DNA of 6,040 nucleotides, from assembly GCA_030431185.1 (NCBI GenBank), contig JAUIJO010000186.1:1-6040 (forward strand), given 5' to 3'. Origin of the DNA: Gammaproteobacteria bacterium. GTDB lineage: Bacteria > Pseudomonadota > Gammaproteobacteria > Xanthomonadales > Xanthomonadaceae. The notes below the pieces were generated by a model that did no database searches, was not told the DNA's origin, and was given only the letters and a program-made list of their open reading frames with translations. Of the stretch, positions 1 to 5,210 are shown piece after piece. Both the position numbers and the translations under genes were made by a program. Position 1 is the stretch's first letter. Every line of letters starts with the position of its first letter.

Positions 1-38
1 GCGGGAAGGGCGTTGGCGGGCGCGGGGGTATCGGTCAT
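1..38 (-). CDS. N-terminal fragment of an unidentified protein, cut by the window edge
   Basis: Reading leftwards from an ATG at 38-36 gives MTDTPAPANALP and then leaves the window. A purine-rich GAGAG (complement of 44-48) sits 5 nt before this ATG and is a plausible ribosome binding site. A second in-frame ATG at 50-48 would add MRVT, but it overlaps that site. A weak promoter-like pair lies upstream on the minus strand: TTGTCT (complement of 102-107), 18 nt, TATCGA (complement of 78-83). The Pro/Ala-rich start is typical of a disordered N-terminus and gives no clue to function. The alternative is that this is non-coding sequence; a dozen codons cannot settle it. Confidence 0.4.
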   Translation of the reverse strand, partial: MTDTPAPANALP

Positions 39-124
39 CGTGACTCTCATGGCGGGACGGTCGGCCAGGCCGATACGTCGATATTGGGGCCATGATGAAG
101 CAGACAAGCCACCCCGGCGCGTCC

Positions 125-143
125 CCGGCCGAACGTCGGCCGG
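125..143 (-). terminator. Hairpin downstream of the hydrolase gene, possible terminator without a U-tract
   Basis: Positions 125-132 (CCGGCCGA) pair perfectly with 136-143 (TCGGCCGG) around a 3-nt loop, giving an 8-bp, nearly all-GC stem. It starts 23 nt beyond the hydrolase stop codon, where a terminator is expected. No T-run follows on the minus strand, so it is not a canonical intrinsic terminator. It could be a 3'-end-stabilising hairpin or part of a Rho-dependent end. The rest of 39-166 shows nothing I can name. Confidence 0.4.
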
Positions 144-166
144 ATCGGCGTCCCCGCCCCGGCGGT

Positions 167-1093
167 TCAGGCCAGGCCGAAGGGGAGGTTGGGGCTGGAC
201 ACCACGCGTTCGCCCATCGGACGACCCCGCATGAATGCACAGGCGGCGTCGATGACGCCCGCGTCGTCCATGATCCGATGATGGCCCAGTCCCTCGGTGC
301 TGAGCAGCCGCGCCCGCGGCCAGTGGCGGGCGTAGCGCTCGCCTTCGCACCAGGGCACTTCGCGGTCGCGCAGGTCGTGCACCACCAGTGCCGGGCATCC
401 CAGCGCGGGCACCACGCGGTGCGCCTGCATGCGGGCGAACTCGATGCCGTATCGCCGCTCGAAACCGCGCAGCATGCGCAGGCAGGCATGGCGGGCCAGT
501 CCGATCATGCCGGCGAAGCGCAGGCCGGCGTCGATCGGGTCGGCGGCCGGTGCGACCAGCACCACGCGGTCGGCGCGGAGTCCGCGCTGCATGGCCAGGA
601 TCGCGGCCGCGCCACCCAGCGAGTGGCCCAGCAGCACGCGCGGCGGGCCGAAGTGTGCGGCAACGGCGAGCAGGTGCTCGACGAAGCTGGGGATGGTGGC
701 GAAATCGCCCGGGCTGAGCCCGTGCGCATACTGGTCGAAGGCGACGACCGCCAGGCCTGACGCGCGCAGCCGGGGCAGCCAGCCCGCGATCCGGGTGCCG
801 TGGCTGGACCAGCCGTGGGAGAACAGGAGGTAGGGCTGGGTGGCGGGATCGCCCCACACATAGGCCTGGACATGATGGCCGCCGACGGCGACCCGGACTT
901 CGCGGGCGCCCTGGCGTGGCGTTTGGCGCGCCCGCGTGCGTGAACCCGGCATGGGCGTGCCGAACAGCCGTCCGGCGCGGGCCGCGGCCGCGTCCGGCGC
1001 GATCGTGCTGGCCAGGCGAAAGCCCAGCCGCAGCACACCCAGCTTCAAGTTAGTGCGAACGGTCGTGCTAATTTTAGGCGAAGGTCGGGGCAT
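167..1093 (-). CDS. Alpha/beta-fold hydrolase (serine hydrolase)
   Basis: A 308-residue protein when started at the ATG at 1093-1091. Visible landmarks of the alpha/beta hydrolase fold are the oxyanion-hole strand YLLFSHGWSS (HG at residues 93-94), the FDQYAHGLS segment, the nucleophile elbow LLGHSLGG with Ser158, a late acid in VVHDLRDREVPW (probably Asp243), and the catalytic His271 in EGLGHHRIMDD. The full triad is present, so the enzyme should be active as an esterase, lipase or related hydrolase; the substrate cannot be read from sequence. There is no signal peptide, so it is probably cytoplasmic. The start at 1093 was chosen because GAGGA (complement of 1102-1106) lies 8 nt before it. 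An ATG at 1102-1100 would add three residues but overlaps that site. The gene follows tetR in the same direction after a short gap, which suggests co-transcription and control by that repressor. An operator-like palindrome lies inside its first codons, so the true start could be further downstream, for example the GTG at 1036-1034. Confidence 0.85.
   Translation of the reverse strand: MPRPSPKISTTVRTNLKLGVLRLGFRLASTIAPDAAAARAGRLFGTPMPGSRTRARQTPRQGAREVRVAVGGHHVQAYVWGDPATQPYLLFSHGWSSHGTRIAGWLPRLRASGLAVVAFDQYAHGLSPGDFATIPSFVEHLLAVAAHFGPPRVLLGHSLGGAAAILAMQRGLRADRVVLVAPAADPIDAGLRFAGMIGLARHACLRMLRGFERRYGIEFARMQAHRVVPALGCPALVVHDLRDREVPWCEGERYARHWPRARLLSTEGLGHHRIMDDAGVIDAACAFMRGRPMGERVVSSPNLPFGLA
1050..1071. 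promoter_or_regulatory. Candidate TetR operator at the 5' end of the hydrolase gene
   Basis: This 22-bp imperfect palindrome is symmetric at 16 of 22 positions, with arms TTAG-N2-CGA-N-C and G-N-TCG-N2-CTAA. Its core plus flank, GAACGGTCGTGCTAATTTT at 1057-1075, matches 16 of 19 bases of the motif over the tetR promoter (complement of 1747-1765). The block is noticeably AT-richer than the surrounding codons. Size and symmetry suit a TetR dimer. Binding is inferred from the match to the site over the tetR promoter and is not shown directly. Confidence 0.55.
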
Positions 1094-1126
1094 GGCTTTC
1101 ATCCTCGTGGGGGAGGTCGACTCAGG

Positions 1127-1741
1127 TCAGGAGGTGAGGGGTGGCGCGTGGCGCCGAAGCAGGCGGTCGAGCCCGGCCTGGCCGTGGGCGAGACTGTCGC
1201 GGTACCCGAAGAGACCGGCGTCGTGGTGGACGCCCAGGGCCAGGCAGTACAGCTCGAAGGACAGCTGCAGGGGGTCGGTGGCAGGATCCAGTTGTCCGAG
1301 CTCGATCGCGTGGCCTGCCGCCCGCGCGATGTCCTGGCGCCAACGCCGCTGCTGGGCGACGACCCGGTCGCGGAGGGCCCCGGGGCGGTCGTCGTACTCG
1401 CTGACCGCCGCAACCAGCAGGCAGCCCCCCTCGTTCTGGCGGACCCAGTCGAACCAGCCTTCCATGATGGCCCGCAGCCGGTCCAGGCCCCGCTCGGCCT
1501 TCAGCGCGGGCACCAGGACGGCGTCGAAGAAGCGCGCGGCAGCCTCGTCCAGCACGGCCAACTGAAGGTCCTCGCGCGAACCGAAGTGGGCGAACACGCC
1601 GCTCTTCGACATGCCCACCGCCTGGGCCAGAGGGCCGATCGACAGGCTTTCCAGCCCGCCCGCGCAGGCAATGCCGTACGCGCGGTCGATGATGCTGTCG
1701 CGGGTGGCGACACCCTTGGACGTGGCGGTCAGTGCATTCAC
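1127..1741 (-). CDS. TetR/AcrR-family transcriptional repressor
   Basis: A 204-residue protein from a GTG start at 1741-1739, a normal length for the family. The N-terminal DNA-binding domain covers about residues 11-60: a first helix (TRDSIIDRAYGIACAGG) and then the helix-turn-helix LSIGPLAQAVGMSKSGVFAHF followed by GSREDL, the classic TetR signature. Residues from about 65 to the end form the helical ligand-binding and dimerisation domain, which is too variable to predict a ligand. The frame stays open to a TTG at 1777, but that codon overlaps the likely -35 element and the extra residues (RGFERPCYFFH) do not resemble a TetR N-terminus, so GTG is preferred. There is no Shine-Dalgarno sequence before the GTG, and the -10 ends 6 nt upstream, so the mRNA may be leaderless. 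The hydrolase gene lies directly downstream. A repeated palindromic motif near both genes suggests autorepression and control of the hydrolase. Confidence 0.9.
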   Translation of the reverse strand: MNALTATSKGVATRDSIIDRAYGIACAGGLESLSIGPLAQAVGMSKSGVFAHFGSREDLQLAVLDEAAARFFDAVLVPALKAERGLDRLRAIMEGWFDWVRQNEGGCLLVAAVSEYDDRPGALRDRVVAQQRRWRQDIARAAGHAIELGQLDPATDPLQLSFELYCLALGVHHDAGLFGYRDSLAHGQAGLDRLLRRHAPPLTS

Positions 1742-1777
1742 ATGGAAAAAATAGCACGGTCGTTCAAAACCGCGCAA
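1742..1777 (-). promoter_or_regulatory. tetR promoter with overlapping candidate operator
   Basis: On the minus strand a weak -35, TTGCGC (complement of 1772-1777), is followed after 18 nt by TATTTT (complement of 1748-1753). TGC precedes the hexamer, giving an extended -10. The operator-like core GAACGACCGTGC (complement of 1754-1765) fills the spacer next to the -10; it has half sites G-N-ACG and CGT-N-C. A repressor bound there would block RNA polymerase. The same core pattern recurs at 1057-1068. The predicted transcript would start at or within a base or two of the GTG start codon. Confidence 0.5.
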
Positions 1778-1795
1778 GCACCGCCTGTCGGGCGT

Positions 1796-2353
1796 TCAGC
1801 CCGGCCAGCGCGGAACGGCCGGGCCCGCAGGCGCGGTCGTATTGCCCGCGCCGAGCGCGCGTTGCATCTGTACCGTATCCAGCCAGCGCCCGTGCTTGCG
1901 ACCCAGGCCCTGGTAGACGCCGACGGTGGTGAAGCCCAGGCGTTCGTGCAGGCGTACCGAAGCGGCGTTGCTGCCGTCGCCGATCACCGCGACCATCTGG
2001 CGGAAGCCTTGTGCCTCGCAGGCGTCGATCAATGCCTGCAGCAATGCCCGGCCCACGCCGCGCCCCTGCTGGTCGGGGTCGATGTAGATGGCGTTCTCGA
2101 CGGTCCACTGGTAGCCGATGCGACCGCGGTACGGGCCGGCATAGGCATAACCGGCGAAGCGGCCGCCGAGCTCCGCGACGAGGTAGGGGAACCCGTGGTC
2201 GACCAGGTGCCGCCAGCGACGTTGCATCTCGGCAGCATCGGGCACCGCGTACTCGTAGGTGGCCAGGCCGTCGCGCACTTCGACGGCATAGAGCGCGGCG
2301 ATGGCGGGGATGTCCCCCACGCGCGCAGGGCGAAGCACCACCGGGGTGTCCAT
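1796..2353 (-). CDS. GNAT N-acetyltransferase of the phosphinothricin acetyltransferase-like group
   Basis: A 185-residue protein with the ATG at 2353-2351. The acetyl-CoA pyrophosphate-binding loop Q-x-x-G-x-G is at residues 96-101 (QGRGVG), just after the strand AIYIDPD. Other features typical of the Pat/Bar/MnaT (YncA-type) group are ATYEY near residue 31, TVEN at 84-87 with a likely catalytic Glu86, RLHERLGF at 134-141, and the ending KHGRWLDTVQMQRAL. Known relatives acetylate the amino group of small molecules such as phosphinothricin, methionine sulfoximine or free amino acids; the substrate here is unknown. The last 18 or so residues after QRALG are a Pro/Ala-rich tail. The gene starts only 14 nt after the aguB stop and has no clear ribosome binding site of its own, so it is probably expressed by readthrough and translational coupling from aguB. 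The frame remains open far upstream, but that is antisense-type shadow of aguB. Confidence 0.88.
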   Translation of the reverse strand: MDTPVVLRPARVGDIPAIAALYAVEVRDGLATYEYAVPDAAEMQRRWRHLVDHGFPYLVAELGGRFAGYAYAGPYRGRIGYQWTVENAIYIDPDQQGRGVGRALLQALIDACEAQGFRQMVAVIGDGSNAASVRLHERLGFTTVGVYQGLGRKHGRWLDTVQMQRALGAGNTTAPAGPAVPRWPG

Positions 2354-2367
2354 GCGGGTCGCCGGGC

Positions 2368-3252
2368 TCAGTCGCGGTAACGCTTGAGCAGGTCGCCGTA
2401 GGCGTCGATCCGTCGATCCCGCAGGAACGGCCAGATCCGCCGGACGTGCTCGCTGCGTTGCATGTCGACCTCGGCCATGAGGATGGTGGCGTCCGTGCCG
2501 GCCTCGGCGAGGAACTCGCCCTGCGGCCCGAGCACGTGGCTGTTGCCCCAGAAGTCGATCCCGGCGGCGTCGAGTGGCGAAGCTTCGTGCCCGACCCGGT
2601 TGCAGCTGAGCACCGGCAACCCGTTGGCGACCGCATGGCCGCGGTGGCTGAGCACCCAGGCATCGCGCTGGCGGTTCTTCTCGTCCTGCGCGTCGTCGGG
2701 ATCCCAGCCGATCGCGGTGGGGTAGAGCAGCAGCTCGGCGCCGGCCAGCGCCATCAGGCGCGCGCCCTCGGGGTACCACTGGTCCCAGCACACCAGCACG
2801 CCCAGGCGCCCGACCGAGGTGTCGACCGGTTCGAAGCCCAGGTCGCCCGGGGTGAAGTAGAACTTCTCGTAGAAGCCCGGGTCGTCCGGGATGTGCATCT
2901 TCCGGTACTTGCCGGCGATGCTGCCATCGGCCTCGAAGACCACGGCGGTGTTGTGGTACAGGCCGGCGGCGCGCTTCTCGAACAGCGAACTGACCAGGAC
3001 CACCCCGTGCCGACGGGCGAGGGCGCCGAGGCGTTCGGTGCTGGGGCCGGGGATCCGCTCCGCGAGGTCGAACTCGTCCACGGATTCGTGCTGGCAGAAG
3101 TAGGGACCGTTGTGCAGCTCCTGCAGCAGCACGAGCTTCGCGCCGCCGCGGGCGGCTTCGGCCACCCTGTCTTCGATGGCGGCGAGGTTGTCCTCGGCGC
3201 CTCCGTGGTTTTTTTCCTGGATCAGGGCGACGGGGAGGGTCTTGGTCTTCAT
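2368..3252 (-). CDS. aguB: N-carbamoylputrescine amidase
   Basis: A 294-residue cytoplasmic enzyme of the nitrilase (carbon-nitrogen hydrolase) superfamily that hydrolyses N-carbamoylputrescine to putrescine, CO2 and ammonia, the last step of the agmatine route. The Glu-Lys-Cys catalytic triad is visible: Glu45 in LLQELHNGPYF, Lys118 in GKYRKMHIPDDPGF, and Cys155 in GVLVCWDQWYPE. The substrate-typical segments YFTPGD, YPTAIGWDP and GIDFWGNSHV are also present, and the length is normal for the family. The start ATG at 3252 gives the expected MKTKTLPVALIQ opening. It lacks a Shine-Dalgarno sequence, and a TACAAT hexamer (complement of 3259-3264) ends 6 nt before it, so a separate, possibly leaderless transcript is plausible. 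aguA lies upstream across a 105-nt gap, and a GNAT gene follows after 14 nt. AguA's product is AguB's substrate, which supports both assignments. Confidence 0.95.
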   Translation of the reverse strand: MKTKTLPVALIQEKNHGGAEDNLAAIEDRVAEAARGGAKLVLLQELHNGPYFCQHESVDEFDLAERIPGPSTERLGALARRHGVVLVSSLFEKRAAGLYHNTAVVFEADGSIAGKYRKMHIPDDPGFYEKFYFTPGDLGFEPVDTSVGRLGVLVCWDQWYPEGARLMALAGAELLLYPTAIGWDPDDAQDEKNRQRDAWVLSHRGHAVANGLPVLSCNRVGHEASPLDAAGIDFWGNSHVLGPQGEFLAEAGTDATILMAEVDMQRSEHVRRIWPFLRDRRIDAYGDLLKRYRD

Positions 3253-3258
3253 GCCGGC

Positions 3259-3264
3259 ATTGTA
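3259..3264 (-). promoter_or_regulatory. Possible -10 element for aguB
   Basis: TACAAT on the minus strand matches the sigma-70 -10 consensus at 5 of 6 positions and ends 6 nt before the aguB ATG. I found no good -35 hexamer at 16-18 nt upstream. If it is used, transcription would begin at about the A of the ATG. Confidence 0.35.
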
Positions 3265-3339
3265 CGCGTGGGGAATTCAAGCCCCGGGGTCGAGGGTGGA
3301 TTCGTGCCGAAGGCGCGAGCGGGAGGGGAAATGCGAAGC

Positions 3340-3354
3340 CCGGGAAGGCCCCGG
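3340..3354 (-). terminator. Weak hairpin just after aguA
   Basis: CCGGG at 3340-3344 pairs with CCCGG at 3350-3354 around a 5-nt loop, beginning a few bases past the aguA stop. No T-run follows on the minus strand, so it may attenuate transcription or protect the mRNA end between aguA and aguB; it is unlikely to be a full stop. The rest of the 105-nt gap shows only the TACAAT hexamer near aguB. Confidence 0.22.
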
Positions 3355-3357
3355 ACG

Positions 3358-4392
3358 TCAGCCCAGGAGACCCTCGGGCAGTTGCATGGTGATGCAGTGC
3401 AGGCTGCCGTTCTGCCAGATCAGCGGGCGGCAGGGCACCTGCACGATCTCCCTGTCCGGGAATGCCCGGGCCATCACTTCGGCCGCGGCATCGTCGGCGA
3501 CGTCGCCGTAGGCGGGCATCAGGACGGCTCCGTTGATGATCAGGAAGTTGGCGTAACTCGCGGCCAGGCGGCGACCGTCGTCGATCACGGGCTGCGCCCA
3601 GGGGAGGGGGAACAGCCGGTAGGGCTGGCCATCGCGGGTGCGCAGCGCCGCGATCTCGCGGGCCATGGCCTGCAGTTCGGCGAAATGGCTGTCGGTGGCG
3701 TCGTCGCAGGCCTGGTAGACGATGGCGTCCACGGCCGCGAAACGGGCGAGGGTGTCGACATGCGCGTCGGTATCGTCGCCCTCGAGGTACCCATGGTCCA
3801 GCCACAGCACGCGGTCCTGCCGCAGCCAGGCGGCCAGGCGCTCGCCCAGGGCGTTGCGGTCCAGCGTCGGATGACGCTCGTGGAGGCAGGTCCAGGTGGT
3901 CAGAAGCGTGCCCTCGCCATCGGTCTCGATGGCGCCACCTTCCAAAGCAAAATCAATCTCTTGACGATCACTTTTCGCAAACAACTTTACGTCTTCGAGG
4001 TCGAGCACCAGCGCGTCGTCGCGGCTGGCCTCGAACTTGCCGCCCCAGCCGGTGAAGCGGAAGTCGAGCAAGCGGAAGGCGTTGGGACCGCGCAGGGTGA
4101 TCGGACCGGAATCGCGCAGCCAGGTGTCGTCGTAGGGCGCTTCCACGAAGCGGATGCGCGACATGTCCACGCGGGCCGAGGACAGCCGCGCACGCGCATA
4201 GGCTTCGATGTCGGCGTCGGCCACGCAGATCACGACGGGCTGGAAGCGGGTGGCCGCCGCCGCCAGCGCGATGTACGTGTCCTCGACCTCGCCCAGGCGC
4301 TCGGCCCAGTCGGTCCCGGCGTGCGGCCAGGCAATCAGGACGGCGGACTGGGGTTCCCACTCCGCGGGGAAACGCAGCGCATCGGGTGGCAT
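3358..4392 (-). CDS. aguA: Agmatine deiminase (agmatine iminohydrolase)
   Basis: A 344-residue enzyme of the PAD_porph (Porphyromonas-type peptidyl-arginine deiminase) family that hydrolyses agmatine to N-carbamoylputrescine and ammonia. Family motifs appear in order: FPAEWEPQSAVLIAWPH at 8-24, DDTWLRDSGP at 88-97 with Asp94, TGWGGKF at 114-120, the acidic EGGAIETDGEGT with Glu151, GDDTDAHVD with His211, and the catalytic Cys333 in GSLHCITMQ near the C-terminus. All expected catalytic residues are present. The ATG at 4392-4390 was chosen because the protein then begins right at the conserved N-terminus; the 57 codons that stay open upstream overlap another gene and look like shadow. It starts 7 nt after the stop of the preceding small gene and has only a weak GAG as ribosome binding site, so translational coupling is likely. 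Codons for residues 133-152 are strikingly AT-rich compared with the rest. Confidence 0.95.
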   Translation of the reverse strand: MPPDALRFPAEWEPQSAVLIAWPHAGTDWAERLGEVEDTYIALAAAATRFQPVVICVADADIEAYARARLSSARVDMSRIRFVEAPYDDTWLRDSGPITLRGPNAFRLLDFRFTGWGGKFEASRDDALVLDLEDVKLFAKSDRQEIDFALEGGAIETDGEGTLLTTWTCLHERHPTLDRNALGERLAAWLRQDRVLWLDHGYLEGDDTDAHVDTLARFAAVDAIVYQACDDATDSHFAELQAMAREIAALRTRDGQPYRLFPLPWAQPVIDDGRRLAASYANFLIINGAVLMPAYGDVADDAAAEVMARAFPDREIVQVPCRPLIWQNGSLHCITMQLPEGLLG

Positions 4393-4399
4393 CGAGGAC

Positions 4400-4732
4400 T
4401 CAGTTGATCGGGGGCTTGGGGCCGATCTCGTCGGCGCTCGCCTGGTTGGCCACCGCATCGATGACGCGGCTCTTCTCGAAATAGACGGTGAACCCGGGGT
4501 AGACCCAGCGGTTGATCGTCGGCCACTGGCGCTTCTGGCCGCCACGCGGATCCATGCGCTCACTCGGCGCGCCGTACTTGGCCTCGACCTGGGCCATGGT
4601 CATGCCACGGGCGGGCAGCGCCGCGCTGGCGGTTTCCTGCACGCGTTCGATGAGCAGGGTTTCGGCCGAAGCGGCACCGGACAGGGCGATCAGGACCGAC
4701 AGGGCGGCCAGCTTGCTGCGGAAGAGCGTCAT
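4400..4732 (-). CDS. Small exported protein of unknown function, possibly BamE/SmpA-like
   Basis: A 110-residue protein with a clear Sec signal peptide: MTLFRSK, a hydrophobic core LAALSVLIALSG, and a likely signal peptidase I site ASA-ET after residue 23. There is no lipobox cysteine, so the mature protein of about 87 residues is probably periplasmic and soluble. The segment RGMTMAQVEAKYGAPS (42-57) resembles the 'G-hydrophobic-x-x-x-V-x-x-x-x-G-x-P' helix-turn of SmpA/OmlA (BamE-like) domains, followed by RWVYPGFTVYFEKSRVIDAV, which fits the beta strands of such a domain. This is a weak family hint; I do not recognise a function. The ATG at 4732 is preferred because GAGGT lies 9-10 nt upstream; ATGs at 4750 and 4774 would extend the protein but spoil the signal peptide. 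The gene is 7 nt from aguA and probably leads that operon. Confidence 0.82.
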   Translation of the reverse strand: MTLFRSKLAALSVLIALSGAASAETLLIERVQETASAALPARGMTMAQVEAKYGAPSERMDPRGGQKRQWPTINRWVYPGFTVYFEKSRVIDAVANQASADEIGPKPPIN

Positions 4733-4761
4733 CGTGGCGATACCTCGCATGGAATTGCTGG

Positions 4762-4767
4762 ATTGTA
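4762..4767 (-). promoter_or_regulatory. Possible -10 element for the small-protein/aguA operon
   Basis: TACAAT on the minus strand is a 5-of-6 match to the -10 consensus and is followed by a ribosome binding site (GAGGT) and the ATG at 4732, implying a leader of roughly 20-25 nt. No convincing -35 was found at normal spacing. The remaining bases up to the rpmJ terminator (4768-4890) hold only GC-rich sequence with no gene I can support. Confidence 0.4.
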
Positions 4768-4890
4768 TGCACATCGGGCCGCCGTCGGGCAGCGGGTCGC
4801 CGTCACGGAACGCGAACGGGACCGGCCTGGGCGGCTTTTCGGGCGCCCCGTCCCGGGCGTTACCACCCCGCCGCGCGGCCCCAGACGCAG

Positions 4891-4910
4891 AAAAGCCGCC
4901 TTTCGGCGGC
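4891..4910 (-). terminator. Rho-independent terminator of rpmJ
   Basis: On the minus strand GCCGCC (complement of 4905-4910) pairs with GGCGGC (complement of 4895-4900) around a GAAA tetraloop, immediately followed by TTTT (complement of 4891-4894) and then CTG. The perfect 6-bp GC stem, stable GNRA loop and T-run make this the clearest intrinsic terminator in the window. It lies about 30 nt past the rpmJ stop. The stem also reads in the plus direction, followed by CTTTCC, but nothing there needs it. Confidence 0.85.
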
Positions 4911-4939
4911 CTTTCCGTTACGGCGTGGCCGAACCGGCC

Positions 4940-5065
4940 TCAGCGCTGGCGCGCCTTGAAACGGGGGTTCGACTTGCAAATCACGAAGACCTTGCCACGA
5001 CGGCGGACGACTTTGCAGTCGCGGTGACGGGCCTTCGCCGACTTCAGGGAGGACAGGACCTTCAT
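4940..5065 (-). CDS. rpmJ: 50S ribosomal protein L36, type B
   Basis: A 41-residue, very basic protein: MKVLSSLKSAKARHRDCK, then VVRRRGKVFVICKSNPRFKARQR. The MKVL opening, the extra three residues before the DCK segment and the VICKSNPRFKA ending identify the type-B (YkgO-like) L36, a component of the large ribosomal subunit. Of the four zinc ligands of classical type-A L36, the equivalents of the second and third cysteines remain (Cys17, Cys30), while the first cysteine and the histidine are replaced. It should therefore not bind zinc in the usual way. A good ribosome binding site (GAGG, 6 nt before the ATG), a strong promoter and an intrinsic terminator make it a complete single-gene unit. 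It is divergent from cmk. Confidence 0.96.
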   Translation of the reverse strand: MKVLSSLKSAKARHRDCKVVRRRGKVFVICKSNPRFKARQR

Positions 5066-5104
5066 GACAGACCTCGGCAAACGGGATTAAGAATCAAGCC
5101 GGCG

Positions 5105-5133
5105 ATTATGCAGGCAATTTCTTTCGCGATCAA
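5105..5133 (-). promoter_or_regulatory. Sigma-70-type promoter of rpmJ
   Basis: On the minus strand TTGATC (complement of 5128-5133) and CATAAT (complement of 5105-5110) are separated by exactly 17 nt. The -35 matches 4 of 6 and the -10 matches 5 of 6 consensus positions. Transcription would begin near 5098, giving a leader of about 33 nt that contains the rpmJ ribosome binding site. This is the best promoter in the window. Confidence 0.7.
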
Positions 5134-5162
5134 GCGTTTGTGTGCCGGGGTTCAGTCTCGGC

Positions 5163-5185
5163 GCCCCGGCCCGGGATGGCGGGGC
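5163..5185. repeat. GC-rich inverted repeat between rpmJ and cmk
   Basis: GCCCCG at 5163-5168 and CGGGGC at 5180-5185 form a perfect 6-bp stem with an 11-nt loop. It sits just upstream of the predicted cmk -10, between the two divergent genes. No T-run follows on either strand, so terminator function is doubtful. It might be a protein-binding site or chance in such GC-rich DNA. Confidence 0.3.
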
Positions 5186-5198
5186 CACGCGAACCATA

Positions 5199-5204
5199 GA
5201 TAAT
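5199..5204 (+). promoter_or_regulatory. Possible -10 element for cmk
   Basis: GATAAT matches the -10 consensus at 5 of 6 positions and ends 6 nt before the cmk ATG at 5211. No clear -35 is present 16-18 nt upstream and no Shine-Dalgarno sequence precedes the ATG. If it is used, the cmk mRNA would be leaderless. Confidence 0.4.
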
Positions 5205-5210
5205 GCATGC

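Noticed and set aside
1148..2380. 410-codon open frame on the plus strand across tetR and the GNAT gene
   Set aside because: Antisense shadow with no motif; both minus-strand genes there have clear family signatures.
1796..3805. 669-codon open frame on the minus strand spanning the GNAT gene, aguB and part of aguA
   Set aside because: Only the last 185 codons (the GNAT protein) look like a real protein. The rest is Arg/Pro/Gly-rich shadow translation of aguB and aguA, which carry complete catalytic motifs in their own frames.
3961..3999. Possible plus-strand promoter (TTGACG) in the AT-rich patch of aguA
   Set aside because: No acceptable -10 hexamer lies at 16-18 nt, and no plus-strand gene follows.
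2011..4407. 798-codon open frame on the plus strand
   Set aside because: It is antisense to aguA, aguB and the GNAT gene, has no recognisable domain, and reflects the scarcity of stop codons opposite GC-rich codons.
5163..5185. Inverted repeat upstream of cmk as an intrinsic terminator
   Set aside because: No T-run on either side, and no gene ends next to it: rpmJ reads away and cmk starts downstream.
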